Source: Betaproteobacteria bacterium (lineage in GTDB: Bacteria; Pseudomonadota; Gammaproteobacteria; Burkholderiales; SG8-41). Taken from it: a stretch of 43,659 nt of DNA. The notes under the pieces are model-generated. The model was given only the letters and a program-made list of their open reading frames with translations, made no database searches and was not told where the DNA came from. Location of the stretch: positions 1 through 43,659 of the forward strand of contig JANYDM010000046.1 of the NCBI GenBank assembly GCA_025363575.1. Reading direction: 5' to 3'. Positions 33,906 through 42,572 of the stretch are shown one piece after another. Positions within the stretch are counted from its first letter, which is position 1. Each line of letters starts with the position of its first letter. Made by a program: the position numbers and the translations under genes.

Positions 33906-34916
33906 ATGTCGACCAAAGTAAAACGCATCGACGTCCACAGCCACGTGTTGCCGCGCGAGCTGATCGAGTTGATCCGCAAGAATCCGCGCGCCTATCAGAT
34001 GCGTGTCGAAGGCATGGGCGATGCGGAAAAATTCGTGCGTGACGACAAGCACGGCACGCCGATCTATGCGGAGTTCTTCGACGCCGATGCGAAAGTCGAG
34101 GGCATGGACCGCAAGGGCATCGATATTTCGGTGATCTCCGTGACACCGGTCGTTTTTTTCTACTGGCTTTCCGCCGATGCCGGCCTCGCTGCGTGCCGGG
34201 TGATGAATGACGGCATCGCGCGCATGGTGGCCGCGCGCCCTGATCGCTTGCGTGGCATGGCGACGCTGCCGCTGCAGGACGCGGACGCGGCCATCGACGA
34301 GCTCGAGCGCGTCGTCAAGGAACACGGCTTCCGCTCGATCGAGCTCGGCTGCCGCGTACAGGGACAGTTGCTTGCCGATCCGAAGTTTCGCCCGGTACTG
34401 AAGCGCGCGCAGGAGCTGGGTGTCTTTATCTTCGCGCATCCGTACATCGCGGGCGATTTGCCGCCGGACCTCGGCTGCTATTACCTCGGCAACACGGCGG
34501 CGATGCCGTTCGATACTGCGTTGATGGCTTCGCATCTGATGTTCAGCGGCGCGCTCGACGAGCTGCCACAGCTAAAGATGATACTTGCGCATGGCGGCGG
34601 CCACCTGCCGTACCAGATAGGGCGGCTCGCGCATGGCTACAAGGTGCGCAAAGAAGCTCGCGCCACCACAAAACATTCACCGCTGGATCTGCTGCGTCGC
34701 TTCTATTTCGATGCGCTGACGCACGATCCCGACGCGCTGCGTTATCTGATCGAGAAAGTCGGCGCGGACCGCGTGATGATAGGCACCGACGCGCCGTTCG
34801 ACATGGCGGAAGACGATCCGATTGCGATGATAGGCGCAGTAAAAGAACTGACTGCGGAGCAGCGCGACCGCATCTACGGCTTGAATGCGCTGGAATTGCT
34901 TGGCGAGAAATCCTGA
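33906..34916 (+). CDS. Amidohydrolase family 2 protein (ACMSD-like)
   Basis: A 336-residue TIM-barrel metal enzyme. The first metal motif is RIDVHSHVLP (HxH), the third-strand His region FAHPYIAGD, then LAHGGGHLPYQIGR and the metal Asp in GTDAPFDM. Family members decarboxylate or hydrate aromatic acids, e.g. aminocarboxymuconate semialdehyde or gamma-resorcylate. No ribosome site is visible: the start follows the heptamer array directly. The hydroxyacid dehydrogenase starts 4 bases after its stop, so the two form a unit. Substrate unknown. Confidence 0.9.
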   Translation: MSTKVKRIDVHSHVLPRELIELIRKNPRAYQMRVEGMGDAEKFVRDDKHGTPIYAEFFDADAKVEGMDRKGIDISVISVTPVVFFYWLSADAGLAACRVMNDGIARMVAARPDRLRGMATLPLQDADAAIDELERVVKEHGFRSIELGCRVQGQLLADPKFRPVLKRAQELGVFIFAHPYIAGDLPPDLGCYYLGNTAAMPFDTALMASHLMFSGALDELPQLKMILAHGGGHLPYQIGRLAHGYKVRKEARATTKHSPLDLLRRFYFDALTHDPDALRYLIEKVGADRVMIGTDAPFDMAEDDPIAMIGAVKELTAEQRDRIYGLNALELLGEKS

Positions 34917-34920
34917 AGTC

Positions 34921-35859
34921 ATGAAGCCGGAACTGCTTTCGCTGACGAAGTTTTACACGCCGACAATGGAAGCGCTCGATAGCACCTATGTCGTGCACAA
35001 GCTTTGGGACGCGCGCGATCCGGACGCACTCGTCAAAGAAGTTTCCGCCAACGTGCGCGGCGTGGTGACGACAGGGCTGCTCGGCTGCAAGCAGGCAATC
35101 ATCGACGCATTGCCCAAGCTCGAGATCGTGGCGTGCTTTGGCACGTCGCACGGCACTCTGCCGCTTGCCGCGGCCAGGGAGCGCGGCATCGTCATTACCA
35201 ATACACCCGATTGGACAGTCGACGCTGTGGCAGACCAGGCGGTGGGTCTACTCATCGCCACCATGCGCCGCATCGCCGAGGCCGATCGCTTCATGCGTGC
35301 CGGCAAATGGGCGGCGGGCGCGTTTCCGATGAGCACCGACTTGCGCGGCAAAACCTGCGGCATCATGGGCTACGGCGGGATCGGCAGCGCGGTGGCGACG
35401 CGCGTCGCGGCCTTCGGCATGACTATCTGCTACCACGGCCCGCGCGAGAAGCCGGGTGTTGCGCATCAGTACTACTCCGACCTGCTGAAGATGGCGCAGG
35501 CGGTCGATTGCCTGATCGTGACTTGCCCGGAGACGCCGGCGACGCGCGGGTCGGTCACTGCACCGGTGCTCGATGCACTAGGTGCGCGGGGATTCCTGGT
35601 CAATGTCGCGCGCGGCGGCATCGTCGATGAAGCCGCGCTGATAACCGCACTCAAGGATGGCCGCATAGCAGGTGCCGGCCTGGAAGTTTTCTGGGATGAG
35701 CCTCGCGTGCCTGCGGCGCTGCTTGCGATGGAAAACGTCGTGATGACACCGCACAGCGGCTCGTCGACGCGCGAGATCCGCGAGCATCGCGGCGCGATTC
35801 TGCTTGAGAGTCTGCGCGCGCATTTTGCGGGCGAGCCCGTGAAGGACCGGCTGGTTTAG
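34921..35859 (+). CDS. D-isomer-specific 2-hydroxyacid dehydrogenase
   Basis: A 312-residue NAD(P)-dependent enzyme starting at 34921. The nucleotide-binding loop is GIMGYGGIGSAVATR. Catalytic residues are the Arg in VNVARGGIVDEAAL, Glu in AGLEVFWDEP and His in MTPHSGSSTRE. It would interconvert a 2-keto acid and a D-2-hydroxy acid. It begins four bases after the amidohydrolase stop, suggesting the aldehyde or keto acid made there is reduced here; that link is inference. Confidence 0.93.
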   Translation: MKPELLSLTKFYTPTMEALDSTYVVHKLWDARDPDALVKEVSANVRGVVTTGLLGCKQAIIDALPKLEIVACFGTSHGTLPLAAARERGIVITNTPDWTVDAVADQAVGLLIATMRRIAEADRFMRAGKWAAGAFPMSTDLRGKTCGIMGYGGIGSAVATRVAAFGMTICYHGPREKPGVAHQYYSDLLKMAQAVDCLIVTCPETPATRGSVTAPVLDALGARGFLVNVARGGIVDEAALITALKDGRIAGAGLEVFWDEPRVPAALLAMENVVMTPHSGSSTREIREHRGAILLESLRAHFAGEPVKDRLV

Positions 35860-35985
35860 GCGTCTTTCCCCGGCACGCGGCGCCGGCGGCCGTTATCCTT
35901 GCACTTCAATCTGCGCGCGTGATGGAATTTCCCGGCGGTCCCGCTGTCTGTATGTATATCACGACCACGTCCGTGGAATTCAGTC

Positions 35986-36816
35986 ATGTCAGCCGGACGA
36001 TTACCCGCGCATGTATCGAACCTCGCCGCCGCCCTCGCGCTGATGTGCACGGTTGCGCACGCACAGGAAAAATCACGGCCTCCCGAACCTGTTGCGCTGC
36101 CGGAGGTCGCGGTAACCGCGTCGGCGACACGCGATTCAGTCGAAAAATCCTATCGCAGGATGCTCCGCGGCATGGAGTTCTTCGACAAAAGCCGGGCGAC
36201 GGCGCCCACAGCGTCGTTGCGCTTCAAGCTGCTGCCGCGCAAGCGCGACACCAGCATGGAAAATATCCAGCTCGAGATTCTCGGCGATACCGTGGCGTAC
36301 ACGGTGCCGGTCGCGGCGGACAACACGTTCGCGCTCGAGCGACACGCGGACGCGCTCAACGAAAATGCAGTCGTCACGCCGAACCGCCGCTCGCGCAGCA
36401 TGACTTGGCGCGCGGACATACGCACGCCGGGGTTGCCGCCGAACACGCGGCGGCTGGGTGACCTGCGCCTGGAATGCCAGGTTGGCTTCGAGGCTGACCT
36501 GATCTCGAACGTGCGCAACCGCATTGCGAGTCTCTTCGCGGGAATGACGGACTATTGCGGCAGCATCGATCCGCAATATCTGTTCTTCTCCGATCGTCCG
36601 TTGTTCAGCGTCACTCTGGTCAACGGCGCGCGCCGCGAAGTGCTGCCCGTTGACCGGATGTACGCCGGCGCGAGTGCCGATCCGGAACTGCCGTCGCTGC
36701 TGCAGTATTGCGACTGCGAAGTGCTGCTGGCCCGCACGTACTATCTTCCGCTGGGTGATCGCAGCTGGCCGGATGATACGCGGGTGGAATTTGAATACAT
36801 GGACGATCGGCAATGA
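35986..36816 (+). CDS. Exported protein of unknown function
   Basis: A 276-residue protein with a signal peptide ending TVAHAQ, then PVALPEVAVTASATRDSVEK and a soluble domain with several cysteines (RLECQVG, MTDYCGSI, QYCDCEV). The C-terminal half has beta-rich alternation (LFSVTLVNGARREVLPVDR). I do not recognise the family. It overlaps the next gene, a lipoprotein, by four bases (ATGA), so the two are probably produced together at the cell envelope. Confidence 0.75.
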   Translation: MSAGRLPAHVSNLAAALALMCTVAHAQEKSRPPEPVALPEVAVTASATRDSVEKSYRRMLRGMEFFDKSRATAPTASLRFKLLPRKRDTSMENIQLEILGDTVAYTVPVAADNTFALERHADALNENAVVTPNRRSRSMTWRADIRTPGLPPNTRRLGDLRLECQVGFEADLISNVRNRIASLFAGMTDYCGSIDPQYLFFSDRPLFSVTLVNGARREVLPVDRMYAGASADPELPSLLQYCDCEVLLARTYYLPLGDRSWPDDTRVEFEYMDDRQ

Positions 36817-37214
36817 TGGCACGCCCGAGCGCACTGCTGCGCGCTTGTCTCGCCTGCGCGTTAACCGCAGGCTGCGCCGCTGGTGGAACGCCGGGGAGGA
36901 CGGAAGGCACTGCAACGGCGGTGACCGGCGCGATAACCGCCCGCGATGCCGGGGCCGTAGCTGTGGGCACCAGCACCAAGGCCGATGTGGCCGCCGCACT
37001 GGGCAAAGCGACGGTCGTTAGCTTCGACAGCGGATTCGAAGTGTGGGTCTATCGGGTGAAAAGACCCACTGACGGGCAAACCAAAAATGGACTCGCAGGT
37101 TTGTTCACGGCGAAGCAGACGGACAGGGCGACAGTGCCGGCGGGCGAGTTCGTGGTGCTGTTCGCGCCGTCCGGTGTCGTGAGCAAGACACGGCTAAGAC
37201 CCGGGGGCGGCTAG
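36813..37214 (+). CDS. Small lipoprotein, BamE/SmpA-like fold possible
   Basis: A 133-residue lipoprotein with lipobox LTAGC. The segment VGTSTKADVAAALGKATVVS followed by GFEVWVYRV fits the small alpha-beta fold seen in BamE/SmpA-type lipoproteins, as does FVVLFAPSGVVSKT near the end. It overlaps the stop of the exported protein gene at 36816. Function unknown; it resembles the lipoprotein at 1607 in layout rather than in close sequence. Confidence 0.75.
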   Translation: MMARPSALLRACLACALTAGCAAGGTPGRTEGTATAVTGAITARDAGAVAVGTSTKADVAAALGKATVVSFDSGFEVWVYRVKRPTDGQTKNGLAGLFTAKQTDRATVPAGEFVVLFAPSGVVSKTRLRPGGG

Positions 37215-37248
37215 CGTACGTGTGCAGAGCGCTTGAGGCCGGCACCGA

Positions 37249-38259
37249 ATGCAGGCAGTATGTCGTGTGCATTGCGTGAGCCAGATCATAGTTACCCGAT
37301 TCATCATAGCGGCGGCTATTTGCGCGTGGGCTGTACCTGCTTCGGCCCAGCCGCTGCCGAAAGACTATCCGGATAAACCTATCCGCGTCATCGTACCGTC
37401 GCCCGCCGGCGGCCCGCCCGACCTGATCATCCGCATGCTGCAGCAGCAATACAGCGCGGCGCTCGGGCAGCAGCTTGTGATCGACAATCGCGTCGGCGCG
37501 GGCGGTGTCGTCGGCAGCGCGGTCGTAGCGAAAGCGCAGCCTGACGGCTATACGTGGCTGTTTACGACGGCGTCGCACACCAACACGCCGCCATTCAGCA
37601 AAAATGTGCCGTTCGACCCGGTGGAAGATTTCTCGCACGTGTCGTTGGTAGCGCAGAATTTCGGCCAGGCGCTGGTAGTGCCGGCGAATTCACTCGCCAA
37701 GGGCGTGCAGGATCTGATTGCGCTCGCGAAGCAGCGGCCCGGCAAGCTCAACTACGCGTCCGCGGGCATCGGCACTGCAAGCCACATACCGGCCGAGGTG
37801 ATGAAGTCGATGAGTGGCACCGACATCGTCGCTGTGCAATACAAAGGCGTGCCCGAGGCGATGACAGACCTCATGGGCGGGCGCATGGATTTGATGTTCG
37901 TCGGCACCCAGCTCGCGCTGCCAATGTCCCAAGCCGGGAGACTGCGCGTGCTCGCGCTTACGGGCGCCAAACGCTGGAAGGGCATGCCGGACGTGCCGAC
38001 GATGCAGGAGGCGGGATTCAAAGGCTACGATCTCATCAACTGGTTCGGGCTGTGGCTGCCCGCCGGCGCATCGCCCGCGCTGGTCGAGCGCCTGCATCAG
38101 GCGACAGTAAAGGCGCTGGCCGATCCCGAAGTGCAGCGGCAATTCGATGCGCAGGGGCTCGAGGGCGTGGGTTCGAAGCCGCCCGACTTTGCGAAATTCG
38201 TCGCGAAAGAGTCGGCGTTCATTACAGAGCTGGCGCGGAAGATAGACGCAGCAAAGTGA
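37249..38259 (+). CDS. Bug/TctC-family periplasmic solute-binding protein
   Basis: A 336-residue protein with a slightly long leader ending VPASAQ, then YPDKPIRVIVPSPAGGPPD, GQQLVIDNRVGAGG, DGYTWLFTT and VQYKGVPE in place of HVPYKG. A small membrane protein gene follows after 7 bases and a lipoprotein gene after that, an unusual association for a Bug gene. Ligand unknown. Confidence 0.93.
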   Translation: MQAVCRVHCVSQIIVTRFIIAAAICAWAVPASAQPLPKDYPDKPIRVIVPSPAGGPPDLIIRMLQQQYSAALGQQLVIDNRVGAGGVVGSAVVAKAQPDGYTWLFTTASHTNTPPFSKNVPFDPVEDFSHVSLVAQNFGQALVVPANSLAKGVQDLIALAKQRPGKLNYASAGIGTASHIPAEVMKSMSGTDIVAVQYKGVPEAMTDLMGGRMDLMFVGTQLALPMSQAGRLRVLALTGAKRWKGMPDVPTMQEAGFKGYDLINWFGLWLPAGASPALVERLHQATVKALADPEVQRQFDAQGLEGVGSKPPDFAKFVAKESAFITELARKIDAAK

Positions 38260-38266
38260 GGGGAAC

Positions 38267-38584
38267 ATGAACTTAAAAACTCAACGCCTGGTTTGCCTCG
38301 GTATTTTCACCGTTGCGCTGGTCAACTTCGCTGCGTTCTGGCTGATAGCCGTCTATCTCGGCGGCGATGCCGTGAACGGCAAGGTGCAGGGCGATCACTT
38401 TTATCTCATGAGCCATGGCAAATATACCGAGGTCAGTCGCGCGGTGTTCGACTACAGCAAATGGCATGTGTACAGTGTCTGGATCACACACCCGCTGGCT
38501 TTCATCGCGGGTTTTTGGTACTACCGATTGCGTGATCAGGCCAGACCGGATAATGCGAAACCCGTCAATCAACGTGGCGAATAA
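38267..38584 (+). CDS. Small membrane protein, hypothetical
   Basis: A 105-residue protein with an N-terminal hydrophobic span (LVCLGIFTVALVNFAAFWLI) and a second near residue 70-87 (SVWITHPLAFIAGFWYY), with a polar loop YLGGDAVNGKVQGDHFYLMS between. Similar short two-span proteins occur widely with no known role. It begins 7 bases after a Bug stop behind GAGGGGAAC, so it is probably co-transcribed. Confidence 0.75.
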   Translation: MNLKTQRLVCLGIFTVALVNFAAFWLIAVYLGGDAVNGKVQGDHFYLMSHGKYTEVSRAVFDYSKWHVYSVWITHPLAFIAGFWYYRLRDQARPDNAKPVNQRGE

Positions 38585-38588
38585 GAAC

Positions 38589-38930
38589 ATGAAAAAACCA
38601 GTCAATCCCGGCTATCCCGCTGTTGTCCTGCTGGCGATGCTTATCGTGCTCGAGGGTTGCGCGACCAAGACTTACGGCCGGCTCGGCCCGTATACGGACG
38701 CCGAAAAATCTGCGATGACCTGCAAAGACACTGAAGTCGAGTACAAGCAAACACTGGATTTCATGAACCAGGTCGGCAAAGCCAGCCAGCCCAGCGGCGC
38801 GGACGCGGTCGCGGTGATGATCGATCTGGGCATCGCCAACGAGAAGGAAAAGAAAGAGGCGATGGCAAGCGCGGATCAGCGGTTAGTGCAGTTGAGGGAG
38901 CTCAGGCGCAGTAAAAAATGCGACGCGTAG
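38589..38930 (+). CDS. Small lipoprotein, hypothetical
   Basis: A 113-residue protein starting at 38589. It has a hydrophobic leader with lipobox LEGC, then ATKTYGRLGPYTDAEKSAMT and a charged helical region rich in Lys and Glu ending in KKCDA. It starts four bases after the stop of the small membrane protein. The family is not recognised. The frame is open further upstream but overlaps that gene. Confidence 0.72.
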   Translation: MKKPVNPGYPAVVLLAMLIVLEGCATKTYGRLGPYTDAEKSAMTCKDTEVEYKQTLDFMNQVGKASQPSGADAVAVMIDLGIANEKEKKEAMASADQRLVQLRELRRSKKCDA

Positions 38931-38944
38931 TTGCCGGCGTCAAG

Positions 38945-39682
38945 TCAATCGTCGATGCCGGAAACGGGATGCCGCCTGATTTGCGAATGATGTCCGCGCG
39001 GGTCCTGCGAGAATATGCGCGCTGCTGATGCTCCGTTGGAATCGCTGCCGTAGGCGACAAGCTCGGTGCGCGTGACCGCGTAGTAGTGCGAGCAGCCTAC
39101 GTGCGAGCCTTGTTGTTTATATTCTTCCGCGACGAACCGCGCCACGCGGTCGGGAGCGACCCAGATCTTGAAGGCCGACGTGCGGTCGCATGTGCGGCCC
39201 TGACGCAGCCCGCTGATCTGGTGAATGTAGCCGCCGCCTTCGACGCGGTAGGTATCGAAAGTGCCGGCGGGCACCGTGACCTGTTCCTGCGCCACGACCG
39301 CAAGGTCTGCCGTGATGACGAAGACCGCGCCGTCTGCGCGCGTGTATTCATAACGGGTCGTCCATGTCTTGCCGACGCGCGGTTCCGCAACAAACAACTC
39401 CATACCGGAAATTGTGGCGCCTATGCCGAGCCTCACGTCATTGCCGAGCCGGTCGGTGATCCAGTAGCCGTCGTTGAATACCAAACGATCCGGCTCGACG
39501 CCGGTAATGCGCCACTGATAGCGGCCGTCTTCGACACCGCTGAAAAGATCCAGCGTGCGATAGGTATAGCTGTCGCCGGGTTTTTCGTTGTGCAGGGGTA
39601 GTGCGGAGTCGGCCGCAGTCGCCTGGCCGGAGGTCAACAGCAGAAACTTAACCCACAATAGTGCAGCTGGAATTCTTGACAT
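38945..39682 (-). CDS. Exported protein, unknown
   Basis: A 245-residue protein with a signal peptide ending QATAAD and a beta-rich body (GDSYTYRTLDLFSGV, GYWITDRLGNDVRLG, VTVPAGTFDTYRVEG). PAGTFDTYRVEG is a common turn in DUF3108-like and other outer-envelope proteins, but I cannot name the family. It is convergent with the lipoprotein at 38589 (14 bases between stops), and its own start is about 80 bases from the end of the NHL-repeat gene. Confidence 0.75.
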   Translation of the reverse strand: MSRIPAALLWVKFLLLTSGQATAADSALPLHNEKPGDSYTYRTLDLFSGVEDGRYQWRITGVEPDRLVFNDGYWITDRLGNDVRLGIGATISGMELFVAEPRVGKTWTTRYEYTRADGAVFVITADLAVVAQEQVTVPAGTFDTYRVEGGGYIHQISGLRQGRTCDRTSAFKIWVAPDRVARFVAEEYKQQGSHVGCSHYYAVTRTELVAYGSDSNGASAARIFSQDPRGHHSQIRRHPVSGIDD

Positions 39683-39762
39683 GGTGTTTTTCTCGTCAGC
39701 CTTTGGCGCCGATTTTACGCACCGGGCCGTGGAAAATTCAGGAAGTATTAACGCTTTTCCCC

Positions 39763-40755
39763 CTAAGGCTTCACAAACTTCCGCACCGTCATCCCCGCAG
39801 TTTCCGCCCAGTAAACATTCCCTTTCGCATCGGCCATCACGCCTTCGCCAACGCTCTGCGTTTCCGGCTGCGCGCCCATGCCGGGAATGAATGATTTGAC
39901 GACGCCGTCTTTGACGCTGCCGATCCTGACGCCGCGTTTGACGCCGGGGTTTGATTTAGCGTCCGACGCGTGATCGGCGACGTACAGGATGTCGTTCGCG
40001 TCGATGTAGATTCCGCTCGGCCGTCCGAACTGTTTCCACTCCGTCAGGTATTTTCCGTCCTGGTCGAAAATCTGGATGCGGTTGTTGGAGCGGTCGCCGA
40101 CGAAGACGCGCCCGCTCGAGTCGACGGCGATCGCGTGCGGCACGTCGAACTCGCCGGGGCCGCTGCCTTTTTTGCCCCAGGCCTTGATGAACTTGCCGTC
40201 CTTTGAAAACTTCACGATGCGCGCGTTCGACTCGCCGCCGTGGCCGTCCGCGACGAAGATGTCGCCGTTGGCGGCGACCACCACGGCTGACGGCTGGTTG
40301 AACGTGTCTTCGCCGGCGCCGGCGACGCCGGACTTGCCGAGCGTCATCAGTACTTTGCCTTCGGGGCTCATCTTGACGACGACCTGGCCTTTGCCGTTTT
40401 TGCCTTGCGAGTCGGTAACCCAGATGTTGCCGTCGCGGTCGATGTGGATGCCGTGCGGCTGCACGAACATGCCCGCGCCAAAGCTCGTGATGTATTTGCC
40501 CGACGCGTCAAACTTGATCAGCGGCGCCGCGTTTGAGCCCGCGCAGCCTTCCATGCCGCCGCAGCGCTCGAACACCCAGACGTTGCCGTTCTTGTCGACG
40601 TCGATTGCGCTCGTGCCGCCCATCTTCCTGCCGTCAGGCAACCGCGCCCAGCCTTCTTCGCGAAACGGATTGTCCTGCGCGTGGATTGCGGCCGAAACTG
40701 TAACCAGAGTTGCAAAGACTGCGAGCGCAAGTATCGAGCGACGTGCGTGAGACAT
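39763..40755 (-). CDS. Exported NHL-repeat beta-propeller protein
   Basis: A 330-residue protein starting at 40755 behind AAGGGGAG; a longer frame to 40854 has no ribosome site. After a signal peptide ending IHAQ it has repeated units such as PHGIHIDRDGNIWVTD, PSAVVVAANGDIFVADGHG, PHAIAVDSSGRVFVGDR and PSGIYIDANDILYVADH, i.e. NHL/peptidylglycine-lyase-like blades of about 45-50 residues. Such proteins bind ligands or act as lactonase-like hydrolases; function here is unknown. Confidence 0.88.
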   Translation of the reverse strand: MSHARRSILALAVFATLVTVSAAIHAQDNPFREEGWARLPDGRKMGGTSAIDVDKNGNVWVFERCGGMEGCAGSNAAPLIKFDASGKYITSFGAGMFVQPHGIHIDRDGNIWVTDSQGKNGKGQVVVKMSPEGKVLMTLGKSGVAGAGEDTFNQPSAVVVAANGDIFVADGHGGESNARIVKFSKDGKFIKAWGKKGSGPGEFDVPHAIAVDSSGRVFVGDRSNNRIQIFDQDGKYLTEWKQFGRPSGIYIDANDILYVADHASDAKSNPGVKRGVRIGSVKDGVVKSFIPGMGAQPETQSVGEGVMADAKGNVYWAETAGMTVRKFVKP

Positions 40756-41110
40756 GGTGGACTCCCCTTGGAACTGTTTGACTGACGGCCCCGGATCGGT
40801 ACGTGCCGATTCCTCTTGTGGCGACAGCTTCCACCCCGATTCCTCCGTCGTCAAGCGGCGGAACTCCGCGGGAACGTGTTGAGCGACGTCGGCGTCAACG
40901 CACTCCTATGGTGCGGCCCACTCTGTTTTCGAGCGCGGCCATGCGCGATAGCGTACCGACGTAAAAGCGCGGCGCCATTAATTTGTCATCGGGACCGGTT
41001 CTTGCGACGCCAACCGATTATCATCGACTCAGCACCGGCATCGACTTCACGTCGGGGCGAACGGCATGGTGACCGCGCCTTGTCCGCAATCTTCTCAGGC
41101 GACTCACGGC
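40756..41110. other. Spacer between the NHL-repeat gene and the Anbu cassette
   Basis: About 355 bases. It holds one copy of a degenerate direct repeat (40794-40834) that recurs at 43388-43428 on the far side of the Anbu cassette. Frames are open through parts of it, but no start with a ribosome site or recognisable protein was found. The promoter of the Anbu cassette should lie here; no clear -10/-35 pair stands out. Confidence 0.45.
40794..40834 (+). repeat. Left copy of a degenerate direct repeat flanking the Anbu cassette
   Basis: GATCGGTACGTGCCGATTCC at 40794-40813 matches 43388-43407 at 17 of 20 positions, and GACAGC follows nine bases later in both. Over 41 bases about 29 agree without gaps. 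Confidence 0.5.
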
Positions 41111-41839
41111 ATGACTTATTGCGCAGGCATCCTGCTGGATGCGGGACTAATTTTTGCGTCCGACTCGCGCACTCATGCGGGCGTCGACAACTTTGCAAAA
41201 TTCTGCAAGATGACGGTGTTCGACCGCACTGGCGAGCGCGTCATCGTTCTGCTGAGCTCGGGCAACCTCGCCGGCACGCAGGCAGTGATCAACGTGCTGA
41301 CGCAGCGCGGCAACGCGGAAGACGGCAAGCCGAATATCTGGACCGCGCGCACGATGTTTGATGTCGCGGTCATCGTGTCGGATGCCATGCGCTTTATCGA
41401 GAACCGCGACGCGTCATACCTCCAGCAGAGCGATCTGACCTTCAACGCATCGTTCATCCTCGGCGGCCAGATCAAGGGCGAGCCGGCGCGGCTGTTCAGG
41501 CTCTATGCCGAGGGAAATTTCATCGAAGCGAGCCTCGACACGCCCTTCATCCAGACCGGCGAAACAAAGTACGGCAAGCCGATCATCGACCGCGTAATCA
41601 CGCGTTCCACCAGCCTGCCGGACGCCGTCAAGTGCGTACTGGTGTCGTTCGATTCGACCATGCGCAGCAACCTCTCGGTCGGCATGCCCATCGATCTGCT
41701 CTGTTACGAGCGAGACAGTCTTACCGTCACGATGCGCCACCGCTTCGATGAGGGCGACCCGCATTTCGTCGCCGTCAGCCGCGCCTGGAGCGAAGGCACG
41801 CGCGCGGTGTTCCGGCAACTGCCCAATTTGAAGTGGTAG
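41111..41839 (+). CDS. Anbu, bacterial proteasome-like protein (COG3484 type)
   Basis: A 242-residue Ntn-hydrolase-fold protein. The start at 41111 gives MTYCAGILLDAGLIFASDSR, the usual Anbu beginning, with Thr2 as the catalytic nucleophile after Met removal, Asp18 and Lys33 at the proteasome-like active-site positions. An in-frame ATG at 41066 would bury the nucleophile and is rejected. Anbu forms open helical rings; its substrate is not settled. It usually sits with transglutaminase-like, circularly permuted ATP-grasp and alpha-E genes; here only the transglutaminase-like one is near, with an N-formylglutamate amidohydrolase-like gene between. Confidence 0.92.
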   Translation: MTYCAGILLDAGLIFASDSRTHAGVDNFAKFCKMTVFDRTGERVIVLLSSGNLAGTQAVINVLTQRGNAEDGKPNIWTARTMFDVAVIVSDAMRFIENRDASYLQQSDLTFNASFILGGQIKGEPARLFRLYAEGNFIEASLDTPFIQTGETKYGKPIIDRVITRSTSLPDAVKCVLVSFDSTMRSNLSVGMPIDLLCYERDSLTVTMRHRFDEGDPHFVAVSRAWSEGTRAVFRQLPNLKW

Positions 41840-41857
41840 ACGCTGCGGGCCATCCCC

Positions 41858-42562
41858 TTGCGTGAATACATACTCGTGACGTGCGAGCACGGCGGCAACC
41901 AGGTGCCGGCACGCTATCGTCCGTTGTTTCGCGGCTTGCAAGAATCGCTTCGCACGCACCTCGGTTACGACGCCGGCGCGCTGCGCATGGCGCGCGAGAT
42001 GTCGGCGGCGTTCCGGGCGCCGCTCGTCACATCCATCGTTACGCGGCTGCTGGTCGATCTGAACCGCTCGATCGGCCACGCGCGCCTGCATGCGCCCGTC
42101 GTCCGGGAGACGAGGCATGAAGAGCGCGCGCGCATTATCACCGACCACTACCTGCCTTATCGCACGCGGGCTGAAGAGCTGGTTGGCAAAGCCGTTGCGC
42201 GCGGCCGCCGCGTGCTGCACATATCCTCGCACAGCTTCACGCCCGAGCTGAACGGCAACGTGCGGTCCGCCGATGTCGGCCTGCTCTACGATCCCGCGCG
42301 GCCGGGCGAGGTGCAATTGTGCGAGCGCTGGAAAGCGGCGCTCGCACGGTCCATGCCGCATTTGCGGGTGCGCCGCAACTATCCGTATGCGGGCAAAGGT
42401 GACGGTTTGACCCGGCACTTGCGCCGCCGCTACCGTGCCACCGCCTACCTGGGCGTCGAGCTCGAAATCAACCAGGCCATTGTCGCCGGGCCGCCCCGCC
42501 GCTGGAATGCGCTGCGCGCGGCCATCATCGATGCGCTGCGCGCCGCGCTCGCCTCATTTTAA
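41858..42562 (+). CDS. N-formylglutamate amidohydrolase-like protein
   Basis: A 234-residue zinc-hydrolase-like protein beginning at a TTG (41858), 18 bases after the Anbu stop. TCEHGGNQVPARY and HISSHSFTPELNG are the family's conserved motifs, with VDLNRSIGHARLH and VELEINQAIV also typical. The family cleaves N-formylglutamate in histidine breakdown or acts on related acyl-amino acids. No hut genes are nearby, so in this context a peptide- or amide-bond role with Anbu is more likely; that is inference. Confidence 0.88.
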   Translation: MREYILVTCEHGGNQVPARYRPLFRGLQESLRTHLGYDAGALRMAREMSAAFRAPLVTSIVTRLLVDLNRSIGHARLHAPVVRETRHEERARIITDHYLPYRTRAEELVGKAVARGRRVLHISSHSFTPELNGNVRSADVGLLYDPARPGEVQLCERWKAALARSMPHLRVRRNYPYAGKGDGLTRHLRRRYRATAYLGVELEINQAIVAGPPRRWNALRAAIIDALRAALASF

Positions 42563-42572
42563 AAGGACATCC

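Noticed and set aside
40816..41361. 181-codon forward frame overlapping the start of Anbu
   Set aside because: It is out of frame with Anbu, has low-complexity Arg-rich composition and no homology that I can see.
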